Of a stretch of 64,000 nucleotides of DNA, positions 24,422-33,951 are shown in pieces. Every line of letters starts with the position of its first letter. Position 1 is the stretch's first letter. The notes under the pieces are model-generated. The model was not told the origin of the DNA, did not search any database, and saw only the letters and a program-made list of their open reading frames with translations. Made by a program: the position numbers and the translations under genes. This DNA is from Sideroxydans sp. CL21 (GTDB lineage Bacteria; Pseudomonadota; Gammaproteobacteria; Burkholderiales; Gallionellaceae). The stretch covers positions 1,810,501 through 1,874,500 of the forward strand of contig NZ_LR699166.1 in the NCBI RefSeq assembly GCF_902459525.1. Direction: 5' to 3'.

Positions 24422-25606
24422 ATGCAATTCAATCTACTTCATCTGCAATGGTGGGGGTACGTCCTGTTCACCTTGGCCTTCACCCACATCACCATCGCCG
24501 CAGTCACGATCTTTCTGCACAGGCACCAGTCGCATCATTCGCTGGAATTGCACCCGATCACCAGTCATTTCTTCCGGTTCTGGCTATGGCTCACGACCGG
24601 TATTGTCACCAAGGAATGGGTGGCAATCCACCGCAAGCATCACGTCAAGGTGGAAACGCCGGAAGACCCGCACAGCCCCCAAATCTATGGCATCCGTAGC
24701 GTGTTGTTTGGCGGTTATGAGTTGTATCGCAAGGAAGCCGTGAATTGCGCCACCCTGGAAACCTACGGGAACGGCACACCGGATGACTGGATCGAGCGCA
24801 ATCTCTACACGAAGCGCCCCAGCTTGGGCATAACGATCATGCTGTTCTTGGATGTCATCCTGTTCGGCCCGATCGGCATCACGATCTGGGCGGTTCAGAT
24901 GCTGTGGATTCCGTTCTTTGCAGCCGGTGTCATCAACGGCGTCGGGCATTTCTGGGGTTATCGCAGCTTTGTGACGAACGATACTTCGCGCAATATTGTC
25001 GGTTGGGGACTGCTGGTCGGCGGCGAGGAGTTGCATAACAACCACCACGCCTACAGCGCATCGGCCAAGCTTTCCGTCAGATGGTGGGAGTTCGACATCG
25101 GCTGGATGTATATCCGCATCCTCTCGATGCTCGGTCTGGCCAGGGTGAGAAAGGTCGCTCCCAAGGTGCGCACGAATCCGGCCAAGGTTCAATGCGATAC
25201 GGAAACATTGCAATCCATCGTTTATCACCAATACGAAGTGATGGGCAGGTTTGCAAGATCGTTGCGGGAAACGGCGAATAACGAGATTCACAGGTTGCAG
25301 CGTGCCCGCGCGATCCACGCAAAGAACGCCAGGGGAATGCGCAGTGCGATCAAGCTATGGCTGAAAGTAGACGAAAATTATCTGCCCGAAAAACAGCGTT
25401 TGGTGCTGAAGCAGGCGGTCCAGTCCAGCGCTGTATTTCAAACCATCTATTCGATGCGCCAGGAATTGGCCTTGTTGGCAAACAGGTCCAATGAGTCGAA
25501 GGAGCTGTTGGCGCAGAAACTGGAAAACTGGTGTCGCCGCGCGGAAGAAAGCGGCATCAATGCCCTGCGGGAATTCTCCCAGCAACTCCGTTGCTATAGT
25601 CACTGA
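24422..25606 (+). CDS. Membrane fatty-acid desaturase (delta-9 acyl-CoA type)
   Basis: 394 residues. The three histidine boxes that hold the di-iron centre are intact: HRHQSHH near residue 35, HRKHH near 72 and HNNHH near 210. Four hydrophobic segments lie around them. The enzyme inserts a double bond into long-chain acyl groups and so adjusts membrane fluidity. The last about 120 residues are a charged helical extension (TANNEIHRLQRARAIHAKNARG...) found in some bacterial desaturases and of unknown role. The ATG at 24422 starts MQFNLLHLQWWGY; earlier in-frame codons add only a non-conserved leader. Confidence 0.88.
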   Translation: MQFNLLHLQWWGYVLFTLAFTHITIAAVTIFLHRHQSHHSLELHPITSHFFRFWLWLTTGIVTKEWVAIHRKHHVKVETPEDPHSPQIYGIRSVLFGGYELYRKEAVNCATLETYGNGTPDDWIERNLYTKRPSLGITIMLFLDVILFGPIGITIWAVQMLWIPFFAAGVINGVGHFWGYRSFVTNDTSRNIVGWGLLVGGEELHNNHHAYSASAKLSVRWWEFDIGWMYIRILSMLGLARVRKVAPKVRTNPAKVQCDTETLQSIVYHQYEVMGRFARSLRETANNEIHRLQRARAIHAKNARGMRSAIKLWLKVDENYLPEKQRLVLKQAVQSSAVFQTIYSMRQELALLANRSNESKELLAQKLENWCRRAEESGINALREFSQQLRCYSH

Positions 25607-25913
25607 AAGATGGAGCGGTAGAGGCGGCATCCTTCGAAAAGAGAAGCGATGCCGTTTCAAGTCAGTCGGCTAATAGTCATCCTGCGTCAGGAATTTGTCA
25701 CCTACCCGGGATTACTTGCAAAAAATAGCGGAATTCCCTCTGCTGGCAATAGGTTGTTACAACCACCAATCGATGGCATGGTCATTGCTATTAATCTTTA
25801 AGTCAATTAAATTTGCGGGGAAATGACGCCGAAAATTCTGCCAAGTGAGAGGTCCCGGCACGAAGACGGCGTTATCCGAAAGCTGCAAGGCATACTTAAC
25901 GGGTTAATGATCG
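25607..25913 (+). promoter_or_regulatory. Presumed pel operon control region with a perfect inverted repeat
   Basis: This gap precedes the whole pel locus. It contains GGTTGTTACAACC (25752-25764), a perfect six-base inverted repeat around one T, a plausible operator. An AT-rich stretch follows (TTGCTATTAATCTTTAAG). No FleQ-like or sigma-54 site could be identified with confidence. Confidence 0.35.
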
Positions 25914-26837
25914 ATGTCACAGATGCGTGTTCTGGTTACAGGTGGTGCAGGCTTTATCGGCTCGCATAGTGTTGAAGCGTTATTGGCTGACGGGGCGCAG
26001 GTCAGCGTGCTGGATAATTTTACTTCCGGCAAACGAACGAATCTGCCGCAACATCCCAATCTGAAAGTGATCAACGGCGATATCCGCGACACGTCGGCGG
26101 TCGACCTGGCGCTCGTCGGCATCAGCCATGTACTGCATCTGGCGGCGCAGGTTTCGGTGCCTGCTTCCGTGACCGATCCGCTCGGCTCAAGCCAGCACAA
26201 TATCAGTGGCTTCCTTAAAGTGCTCGACGGGGCGCGTCGCGCCAAGGTGAGCCGGTTCGTCTATGCTTCCAGCGCGGCGGTGTACGGCGCTCCCGAACAT
26301 CTGCCGCTGGATGAAACATCCCCGGTTGCACCGCTGTCTCCCTACGGACTGGAGAAGAGCATCAACGACCAGTATGCGGCGCTGTATCACACGCTGTACT
26401 CGCTTTCTTCCCTCGGGTTACGCTATTTCAATGTGTACGGGCCGCGCCAGGATCCTTCCTCCGCCTATGCCGGCGTGATCAGCCGGTTTGCTTCCGCGAT
26501 GACCAAAGGTGACCCGCTGCGCGTGTACGGCGACGGCGGGCAGACGCGGGATTTCATCTTCGTGAAGGATGTTGCGCGCCTCAACGTGAATGCGCTGAAA
26601 AGTACCGCCACGGGCGTAAGCAATATCGCCACCGGGCACAGCGTGACATTGCTGGAATTGATCGACGCGCTGGCGAAATGCGCGGCGCGCACGCCCGTCA
26701 TTGAGCATGCGCCGCCTGCGATGGGCGATATCCGCCATTCCAGCGCATCGCCGCGCAAGATGCTCGAACTGCTTGATCCTCCCGCCATGACCCCGTTGGC
26801 TGAGGGACTTAAGCAACTCCTCGAATACTCAGCGTGA
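25914..26837 (+). CDS. pelX: UDP-sugar C4-epimerase of the pel locus (PelX-like)
   Basis: 307 residues, extended SDR fold. The NAD-binding GGAGFIGSH is near residue 10, the catalytic Ser/Thr region reads ASSAAVYGAPEHLP, the active-site pair YGLEK has the Y-x3-K spacing and the conserved RYFNVYGPRQDPSSAYAGVISRF follows. Family knowledge: PelX in pel clusters of other bacteria interconverts UDP-GlcNAc and UDP-GalNAc, the Pel building block. Its stop overlaps the pelA GTG start (GTGA), so it is part of the operon. Another epimerase of the GalE/WbpP family cannot be excluded on sequence alone, but position strongly supports PelX. Confidence 0.82.
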   Translation: MSQMRVLVTGGAGFIGSHSVEALLADGAQVSVLDNFTSGKRTNLPQHPNLKVINGDIRDTSAVDLALVGISHVLHLAAQVSVPASVTDPLGSSQHNISGFLKVLDGARRAKVSRFVYASSAAVYGAPEHLPLDETSPVAPLSPYGLEKSINDQYAALYHTLYSLSSLGLRYFNVYGPRQDPSSAYAGVISRFASAMTKGDPLRVYGDGGQTRDFIFVKDVARLNVNALKSTATGVSNIATGHSVTLLELIDALAKCAARTPVIEHAPPAMGDIRHSSASPRKMLELLDPPAMTPLAEGLKQLLEYSA

Positions 26838-29656
26838 GCCGTTTGAGTTTGATCTTTGCGCGGTGCCGGTTGGGAATTTTCCATGTGCTGATGCTGACGT
26901 CCTCCCTGGCGTTCGCTTCCCAGCCGAACGTCGCCATGTTCTACGGGGACAACCCGCCGTGGGACGAGTTGCACGCCTTCGATGTGGTGGTGGTGGAGCC
27001 GCTGCATGTGCCCGATCCGAAGCCGTACGCCAATGACAAGACGGCCTTGTTCGCCTATGTCTCCCTGGGGGAAGCGTCTCCGGACCGTAGCTATCTGAAG
27101 GATATTCCGGATGCCTGGAAGCTGGGGCAGGACGCCGAGTGGGGCAGTGTGGTGCTCGACCAGTCGCGCCCGGAGTGGCCCGCGTTCTTCCTCGAGCACG
27201 CCATCAAGCCTTTGTGGGATGCGGGTTATCGCGGATTTTTCCTGGATACGCTCGATTCCTACCAGCGTTTTGCCAAAACGGATGCCGCCAGGACAAAGCA
27301 GGAAGCTGGCATGGTTGCGGTTATCAGCGAGCTGAAAAAGCGTTACCCGCAGGCCCGGCTGATTTTCAATCGCGGGTTCGAGATCCTGCCGCAGGTTCAC
27401 CAGGACGTGTTTGCGGTGGCCGTCGAGTCGCTGTTCCAGCAATGGAACCAGACGCAGCAAAAATACGGAACCGTGCTTGCCGCCGACCGGGAATGGTTGC
27501 TGGGGCAACTGAAGCGCGTCACACAGGAATACAGGCTGCCCGTCATCTCCATCGACTATGTACCGCCAGGAAAGCGATATCTCGCACGCGAGACGGCGGC
27601 AAAGATCAGCGACCTGGGATTCATTCCCTGGGTGACGAATCCGGAACTGAACATGCTGGGCGTCGGCAAGATCGAGGTCATGCCGCGCAAGATCCTGATG
27701 GTTCACGACAATGCGAACACCGAGTATGACCTGATCAATACCAGCGGATTGAATTACGGCACCATGCCGCTCAACTATCTGGGATACAGCGTCGAATACC
27801 TGGACGGCCGCGGCGCGCTTCCTGTCGAACTGCTGGCGGGGCGCTACGCCGGCATCGTGGTGTGGCTGGACAATGCGATAGGCAAACAGGGCAGCGTTCT
27901 GGCTGCCTGGCTGAAGAAGCAGATCGATGCCGACGTGCCGGTTGTCCTTTTGGGCGAGTGCGAATTCCTGTTTGACAACGTCGATGTCGGACAGCTCGGC
28001 GTGCAGTTCACGTCGGCGACCACTGAACGCACGCGCCTGCATGTCGTACAGCAAGATCCCCTGGTCGGTTTTGAAACACAGCCTATCCTGGATCGCGCGG
28101 CCTTCTTTCCGCTGCATGTCCAGACCGGGAAGTCCCTGTTGAGGCTGGCGAACGATCGCGGCGAAACCCAGGACGCAGTCGCGCTGACCCCGTGGGGCGG
28201 CTATGCCCTGAACCCGTATGTCATCATCGAGCTGACCAGCATCAGCAACAACACCGGCCCGAAAGACACCAGCAACAACCAGCGCTGGGTGATCAATCCG
28301 ATCGAGTTCCTGAAGCGCGCGCTCAAGCTGCCGGAAATGCCCGTGCCGAACGTGACGACCGAGAGCGGCAGGCGGATGCTGATGGTGCACATGGACGGCG
28401 ACGGCTTTGTAAGCAAGGGCGAGTTCCCCGGCTCTCCCTATTCGGGCGAAGTGCTGCTCCGGGAGATACTGAAGAAATATCCCTTGCCCTCGACCATCTC
28501 GGTCATTCAGGGGGAGGTCGCGCCGGACGGCCTTTATCCGGCCCAGTCGGCCGCCCTGGAAAAGGTCGCGCGCGCGATCTTCGCGCTGCCGCAGGTGGAA
28601 ATAGGCAGCCATTCCTACTCGCATCCTTTCCAGTGGCGAAAGGCCGCAAGCAATCCGGAAGACGAGGACTATCACCTCAATATGCCGAATTACACCTTCG
28701 ACCTGCAGAAGGAAATTCCGGGCTCGATCTCCTATATCGAATCCCGGCTGGCCCCGCCCGGCAAGAAGGTGATGACGTTTCTCTGGACCGGCGACTGCAA
28801 CGTGGGTACGGATGCGCTTGAACTCGCAAATCGGATCGGCATCCTGAGCATGAACGGCGGCGAAACGACGATCACCCGCAGTTTCCCAACGTTGTCCCTG
28901 GTGGGGCCGCTGGGAGTTGCGAAAGGCAAATACTTCCAGGTGTATGCGCCGAACCAGAACGAGAACGTCTATACCAACAACTGGCTGGGGCCGTTCTATG
29001 GTTTCGAGCGGGTCATCGAGACCTTCGAGTTGACCGATGCACCGTATCGGCTGAAGCCGATCGATATCTATTTCCACTCCTATTCGGCCAGCAAGCCGGC
29101 ATCGCTGCGCGCACTCGACAGGGTCTTCAAGTGGGCCATGGCGCAGGAGACCACGCCGGTCCATGTCTCCGACTACATCCGCAAGGTGCTGGATTTCAAC
29201 AGCATGGTGGTGGCACACACCCGCGACGGCTGGCTGGTGCGAGGCACAGGGGACGTGCACGAACTGCGTGCGCCACTTGCACTCGGGCAGCCGTTGCTTG
29301 ACGGCAATTCCGGAGTGGCCGGCTTCAATCGATTTCAGGACGGCCAGTACCTGCATCTCGCCGGCAGCGAAGCATATGTCCGTTTCGGCAAATCTGCAGC
29401 GCCCCCGCTGCCTTATCTGGTGTCCGCCAATGCACGCGTCACGCGCCTGACGTCGACCGCCGCTGCGGACGGCAAGATAATGGTGCTGGCACTCGACGGA
29501 CAGGTTCCCCTGAAGTTCGACCTGGCACTGGGCACGCGGTGCACGGTGCGTGCCGACGGCCTGGCGATCAAGGCGGATTCCAGGGGCAACGGCGTCAGCC
29601 ATTTTTCCATGCAGAACCATGCAATCGACGAGCTACGAATTTACTGCCCGCGGTAA
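26834..29656 (+). CDS. pelA: PelA, periplasmic Pel hydrolase/deacetylase
   Basis: 940 residues, GTG start. After a signal peptide (ending LAFAS) comes a GH114-type alpha-1,4-N-acetylgalactosaminidase domain (about 30-290: NVAMFYGDNPPWDELHAFDVVVVEP, GYRGFFLDTLDSY), then a reductase/amidotransferase-like middle domain (about 290-500), the polysaccharide deacetylase domain (about 510-800, metal site MVHMDGDGF and the histidines of EIGSHSYSHPFQW) and a beta-sandwich end. It trims and partly de-N-acetylates Pel so that the polymer becomes cationic and can be exported. All key motifs are present. Confidence 0.95.
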   Translation: MSRLSLIFARCRLGIFHVLMLTSSLAFASQPNVAMFYGDNPPWDELHAFDVVVVEPLHVPDPKPYANDKTALFAYVSLGEASPDRSYLKDIPDAWKLGQDAEWGSVVLDQSRPEWPAFFLEHAIKPLWDAGYRGFFLDTLDSYQRFAKTDAARTKQEAGMVAVISELKKRYPQARLIFNRGFEILPQVHQDVFAVAVESLFQQWNQTQQKYGTVLAADREWLLGQLKRVTQEYRLPVISIDYVPPGKRYLARETAAKISDLGFIPWVTNPELNMLGVGKIEVMPRKILMVHDNANTEYDLINTSGLNYGTMPLNYLGYSVEYLDGRGALPVELLAGRYAGIVVWLDNAIGKQGSVLAAWLKKQIDADVPVVLLGECEFLFDNVDVGQLGVQFTSATTERTRLHVVQQDPLVGFETQPILDRAAFFPLHVQTGKSLLRLANDRGETQDAVALTPWGGYALNPYVIIELTSISNNTGPKDTSNNQRWVINPIEFLKRALKLPEMPVPNVTTESGRRMLMVHMDGDGFVSKGEFPGSPYSGEVLLREILKKYPLPSTISVIQGEVAPDGLYPAQSAALEKVARAIFALPQVEIGSHSYSHPFQWRKAASNPEDEDYHLNMPNYTFDLQKEIPGSISYIESRLAPPGKKVMTFLWTGDCNVGTDALELANRIGILSMNGGETTITRSFPTLSLVGPLGVAKGKYFQVYAPNQNENVYTNNWLGPFYGFERVIETFELTDAPYRLKPIDIYFHSYSASKPASLRALDRVFKWAMAQETTPVHVSDYIRKVLDFNSMVVAHTRDGWLVRGTGDVHELRAPLALGQPLLDGNSGVAGFNRFQDGQYLHLAGSEAYVRFGKSAAPPLPYLVSANARVTRLTSTAAADGKIMVLALDGQVPLKFDLALGTRCTVRADGLAIKADSRGNGVSHFSMQNHAIDELRIYCPR

Positions 29657-32600
29657 GCTCGGCATCGAGCGGCCGCGCCTGATGTCCAACTGGGCATTGG
29701 CCGGTTTCGCCGTGGTCGTGCTGATCCCGCTGGTGATGATCTTTCCGAAGCAGGACTTGTTGCGGCAGGCTGCGCAGCAGCGGCTGGGCGACCCATTGAC
29801 GGTCGAATACCTCACCAACCTGCTGAAGGCCGATCCGCACAATCTGGAACTGCGCATCCTGCTTGCTGAGCACAGGATATTTCTCGGCGACACTGATGGA
29901 ATTGCCAAACTCATCGAACCGGCATTGAAAAGTGACTTTCCCGTCTGGCAGTCGAAAGGCCTGCTGATCCAGTACAAATACCTGACCATGCTATATCTGC
30001 AGAGCCCGAAGGACTCTCCGCAGCGGGCGGAACTGGCGCAACGACGCACCGCGGCATTCATGAAACTGCTCGGGCGGGACTGGCCGGTTCCGACGCTGGC
30101 CTACCTTGCCGGACAAGCCGACCAATTGCACGAGAACGGCATCGCTGCGCTGCTTTACCGCAACCTTGCGGATGCTTCCGCGACGATGCCGGCAGACTGG
30201 TTTGCGGAGACTGCAGCGCGCTCGCGCGGCGATGGAGACTTTGAGCTTGCGGCCCATTTGTATTTCATTGCGCGCCACAAGGAGAGTTCGCTGGCGAAAC
30301 AGCGCAGGTTCCTGATGTCCGGCATACGTGCACTGATGGCCGGAGGCCTGTACAGCCAGGCGATGCAGGCAATCGACCAGCACCTCGGCAACCTCGAGGA
30401 CGATACCGAGACGCTCTATTTTCTGGTCCAGACTGCACGCGCCGCCAACGATCAGCCGCGGGCCGTCCATTATGCCAAGAAGCTGTTGCACCTCTCCTGG
30501 CTGGAGCCAGTCCTGGCCTGGCTGCAGAAGATCGATCTGGGCTTGATCGGGATAGCGAACGCGAATGCGGATGATTCTGTGCAACCGCAGGACGGCATCG
30601 ACGGTATCCGCCCTTACAACCAGAGGAATTATCAGCTCGCTTACGATGTTTTTGTGGGTAACAACAATCTGGCCGAGGCGTTTCGAGTGGCTGCGGCTGC
30701 CGTGCGCCAGGTGCCCAAGGACAGGGTATGGCACAAACGTTTGGCGCAGGTGGCGGAATGGACCAACAAGCCGGACATCGCGCTGCGCGAATGGAAATGG
30801 TTGCTGCATCACGACGACAGCCGGGAAGCGTTGCTGGCCGTATTGAGGCTGGCGCCCGGCCAGAACGATTACGACGCACTGCTGGACGCCTGGAAGCTCA
30901 TGGCCACGAGGCAGCAGCCGGATGCCGCGCAGTGGCATTACATCGCCGATATGTTCGAGCAGACCGGACGGCAACAGGAAGGCATCAAGTATTTCGAAGC
31001 GCGTTATGCCGTCGATCATCTTCCGCTGCAACTTGAGATCGCCGCGCGCCTGGCGGAACGGAGCGGGGATGACGAGCGTGCCGGTGTCCTGTATGCGCGC
31101 CTGCTCAAGATCCAGGGCTCACATTCCGAGTGGGCGATGAAAGTCGCCAACCTGTACCTGAGGAAAGGCGAATACCGGAAGGCCTATGAGCTGCTGCAGC
31201 AGAACCATGCCAATGTCGATGAAAAGGATTATTCCTACTGGAAACTGCTGGCCGATCTTGCCTGGCAGTTGCAGCAGGACAGCGATGCCACGCAAGATTA
31301 TCGTCGTCTCGCATCGGCCGGAAAGCTCGCAAGGGACGACATCAGCCGCCTGATCTATCTGCTCGGCGATACCCGGCAGGAAGAGCAGGCGGCCCTGGCG
31401 GAACTGGGTTACCAGCGGTTCGGCGACCGCGACCTGTTGTTGCGGGCACTGGAAATCTACGCCGCACGGGGCGATCTGGTGGCGCAAAAGCGGCTGTTTG
31501 CGCTGGTTGCGGCCGACCCCAAAGTCGATCTCTCCGGCAACTCGCGTTTTTATGTGCTGCGAGCGCAGTTCTTCCAGGCGACGGGAGCCTTCCAGGATGC
31601 GCGCGCGGATTTTCGCCACGCTGCCGCGATCGCGCCTAACGATGCCAATACCACCAACGCCGTTCTCTGGTTCTTTATCGACTCGCACGACCGGCCCGCC
31701 CTGCGCGAGATGGTGGTGCAAGTCGAAGCGCACGGAGGCCGGCAGAATCCGGCCTATTGGGGAGCGCTGGCCGCCGCATACCAGGTGCTCGACCAGCCGT
31801 CGCGCGCGGTGGCCTACTACGGCCGCCAGTTCAGGCAGGGCGGGCAGGATTTCCTCTGGCTCGTGAATTTTGCCGATGCGCTCGAGCAGGACCGGCAAAC
31901 CGGCATGGCCGATCGCGTGCGCAGGCAGGCATGGTTGCAGTTGCGCGCCGCCTTGTCCGCAAAGCCGGTGAAACTTCCATTCTCGAATGACATGCTGGCG
32001 GCGGCACGCTTGTCGATGCTGAATCATCCCGGCGATCCCGATTTCGCTCTGGTGCGTTCGGTATTGCGCCAGGACAGGTTGCTTGATCGCGATGTCGTGA
32101 CGGATCGCAAAGCCGACGAGATGACGCTGGAATGGGCAAACTCGCTGAACAAGCACGATGCAGCCGCGGACCGCATGACCGACGAACTGGTGCTGGGATG
32201 GGCGATATCGAAGGAACAGTCCGCAAACGCCAAGGCCTGGTTGTGGCAGCGCTACGGCCAGGCGCTCAGCCGACCGTTATGGGCCGACGTTTCCGTTGCC
32301 GCGGCGGAAAACGATGCCGGGCGCCTTGCCGGCTTTCTTGCGGAACAGCCTGACGGCATGCCGATGCTGGTCCGCCACGATGCGGCGATCGCGACAGAAC
32401 AGATCCGCTATGCGCAATCCATCGTCTTCCGGGGACTGGAGGACGATCCGGGCAATGACGATGCCTATCAGCACCTGGTTGAAGACGTGCTGCCTGCCGC
32501 GAGTTTTATCGACATGGAATTGCAGGACAATCAGTTTGGCGGCTTGCATCGCTACGTTCAGAGCAGCCGGTTCGAGACTGCCATCGCCCAGGGCACGCGT

Positions 32601-33377
32601 TTTGCAGTCGAATACCAGAAGATGCGCGAGTCGAACGATCCCGACTCGGTCATGCCCAATGATCCGCACAATGAAAAGGTCACCGGCATTGCGCTGAGCA
32701 ACCACGGTGCCTTTGGCGATACCGAGATCGCAGTGCGGCGCAGGAACGAATACGCGAACATCACCGAATCGCAAGTGAAGCATGAAATGACCGTTCTGCC
32801 GCGCCTCCATCTGCAGCTCGGCCTGGAGGTCAACGCTACTGCCGACGAGTCCAACGATCTGATGGTCTTCGGCATGCGCGACCAGGTCAGCACCGGTCTG
32901 CTTTATGATTTCAGCAAGCGCGATTATTTCAACGTCGAGCCGGGCTGGGCGCGTTACTACAGCCAGACCGGGGATTTTCTCGGGAGCGGCAACCATCTCT
33001 CCATGGAGCTCGGCCACCAAATCCGTACCGAATACCCGAACTGGAAGGTGAGGGTGATCGGCATTCATACCAACTTCAACCCGGTTCCCAATGCCATGCT
33101 TCCGTTGCCGGACAACATGAATATCTACGGGGTGTGCTTCGGCACCGGCGAACTCAACCGGCGTGTCTATACCTACGCATGGCGTTCCTATGTGGACGGC
33201 TGTGCGACCAATAATGACCTGAGCGGGCAGGGCTATAATGCAATGCTTGGTCTGGCAGGTTCGGTTGCCGGTCGCGACCAGCTCTCCCTGACCCTCAGCC
33301 AGGTACGCGGTGGCGCAAATCTCGTCAATGGCTTGATACGTGAATTCAAATTGAACTACCGGTATTTTATCGACTGA
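29619..33377 (+). CDS. pelB: PelB, outer-membrane Pel export protein
   Basis: About 1252 residues. One N-terminal membrane anchor (WALAGFAVVVLIPLVMIF), a very long periplasmic TPR array (about 70-900) and a C-terminal beta-barrel of about 300 residues ending FKLNYRYFID. The TPRs guide PelA and the polymer; the barrel is the exit pore. The ATG at 29619 overlaps the end of pelA by 38 bases; an ATG at 29682 just before the anchor is an alternative start. Length and architecture match PelB of Pseudomonas (about 1190 residues). Confidence 0.93.
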   Translation: MQSTSYEFTARGKLGIERPRLMSNWALAGFAVVVLIPLVMIFPKQDLLRQAAQQRLGDPLTVEYLTNLLKADPHNLELRILLAEHRIFLGDTDGIAKLIEPALKSDFPVWQSKGLLIQYKYLTMLYLQSPKDSPQRAELAQRRTAAFMKLLGRDWPVPTLAYLAGQADQLHENGIAALLYRNLADASATMPADWFAETAARSRGDGDFELAAHLYFIARHKESSLAKQRRFLMSGIRALMAGGLYSQAMQAIDQHLGNLEDDTETLYFLVQTARAANDQPRAVHYAKKLLHLSWLEPVLAWLQKIDLGLIGIANANADDSVQPQDGIDGIRPYNQRNYQLAYDVFVGNNNLAEAFRVAAAAVRQVPKDRVWHKRLAQVAEWTNKPDIALREWKWLLHHDDSREALLAVLRLAPGQNDYDALLDAWKLMATRQQPDAAQWHYIADMFEQTGRQQEGIKYFEARYAVDHLPLQLEIAARLAERSGDDERAGVLYARLLKIQGSHSEWAMKVANLYLRKGEYRKAYELLQQNHANVDEKDYSYWKLLADLAWQLQQDSDATQDYRRLASAGKLARDDISRLIYLLGDTRQEEQAALAELGYQRFGDRDLLLRALEIYAARGDLVAQKRLFALVAADPKVDLSGNSRFYVLRAQFFQATGAFQDARADFRHAAAIAPNDANTTNAVLWFFIDSHDRPALREMVVQVEAHGGRQNPAYWGALAAAYQVLDQPSRAVAYYGRQFRQGGQDFLWLVNFADALEQDRQTGMADRVRRQAWLQLRAALSAKPVKLPFSNDMLAAARLSMLNHPGDPDFALVRSVLRQDRLLDRDVVTDRKADEMTLEWANSLNKHDAAADRMTDELVLGWAISKEQSANAKAWLWQRYGQALSRPLWADVSVAAAENDAGRLAGFLAEQPDGMPMLVRHDAAIATEQIRYAQSIVFRGLEDDPGNDDAYQHLVEDVLPAASFIDMELQDNQFGGLHRYVQSSRFETAIAQGTRFAVEYQKMRESNDPDSVMPNDPHNEKVTGIALSNHGAFGDTEIAVRRRNEYANITESQVKHEMTVLPRLHLQLGLEVNATADESNDLMVFGMRDQVSTGLLYDFSKRDYFNVEPGWARYYSQTGDFLGSGNHLSMELGHQIRTEYPNWKVRVIGIHTNFNPVPNAMLPLPDNMNIYGVCFGTGELNRRVYTYAWRSYVDGCATNNDLSGQGYNAMLGLAGSVAGRDQLSLTLSQVRGGANLVNGLIREFKLNYRYFID

Positions 33378-33416
33378 TTATTATTACTATTGGAAACTCA
33401 CCCAGGGGGAAATGAA

Positions 33417-33944
33417 ATGAAAGCTATAAAACTTGGCATCCTGCTCATGGCGTTCATGCTCGCATCCTGCGCGGTCATGGATCAGAACCACAACTCCAAA
33501 CCGCTGGAACGCGATGCGAAATGGGCATTGCTGCCTGTCGCCAATCATACTGATGTGCCGCAGGCGGGCTTGCGCGCGGAAGCGCTGATCGAAGTGCTGT
33601 TGCGTGCCCGCGGTATCGCCAATCTGCGGAGCTACCCGCCGGCGTTGAACCAGGACAGCCTGTTCGAACCCGCCGAGCGCAAGGTGGTGATCGATGCGAT
33701 GAATTGGGCGCGCGAGCAGGGCGTGCGCTATGCGGTGACGGGTGCGGTGGAAGAGTGGCACTATAAAGTGGGAGTCGACGGGGAACCCGCTGTTGGCATG
33801 ACGCTGCAGATCGTCGACCTCAAGGATGGGGACCGCGTTGTGTGGAGCTCTGCCGGCAGCAAGAGCGGCTGGAGCCGCGATGCATTGAGTGCCGTCGCGC
33901 AGGAGTTGATCAGGAAGATGTTATCCGACGCGTCCATAGAGTGA
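33417..33944 (+). CDS. pelC: PelC, outer-membrane lipoprotein of the Pel exporter
   Basis: 175 residues with a lipoprotein signal: hydrophobic stretch then the lipobox LASC, with the modified cysteine at about residue 18. The rest (KWALLPVANHTDVPQAGLRAEALIEVLLRARGI...) is the PelC fold, which in other bacteria forms a dodecameric ring under the PelB pore and funnels the charged polymer. GGGGGAAATGA precedes the ATG. It lies 39 bases after pelB and 7 before pelD. Confidence 0.92.
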   Translation: MKAIKLGILLMAFMLASCAVMDQNHNSKPLERDAKWALLPVANHTDVPQAGLRAEALIEVLLRARGIANLRSYPPALNQDSLFEPAERKVVIDAMNWAREQGVRYAVTGAVEEWHYKVGVDGEPAVGMTLQIVDLKDGDRVVWSSAGSKSGWSRDALSAVAQELIRKMLSDASIE

Positions 33945-33951
33945 TCATCCC

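Noticed and set aside
26465-29620. A very long open frame antisense to pelA
   Set aside because: It is the complement of a high-GC gene with clear PelA domains; the predicted product has low-complexity His/Arg composition and no known domain.
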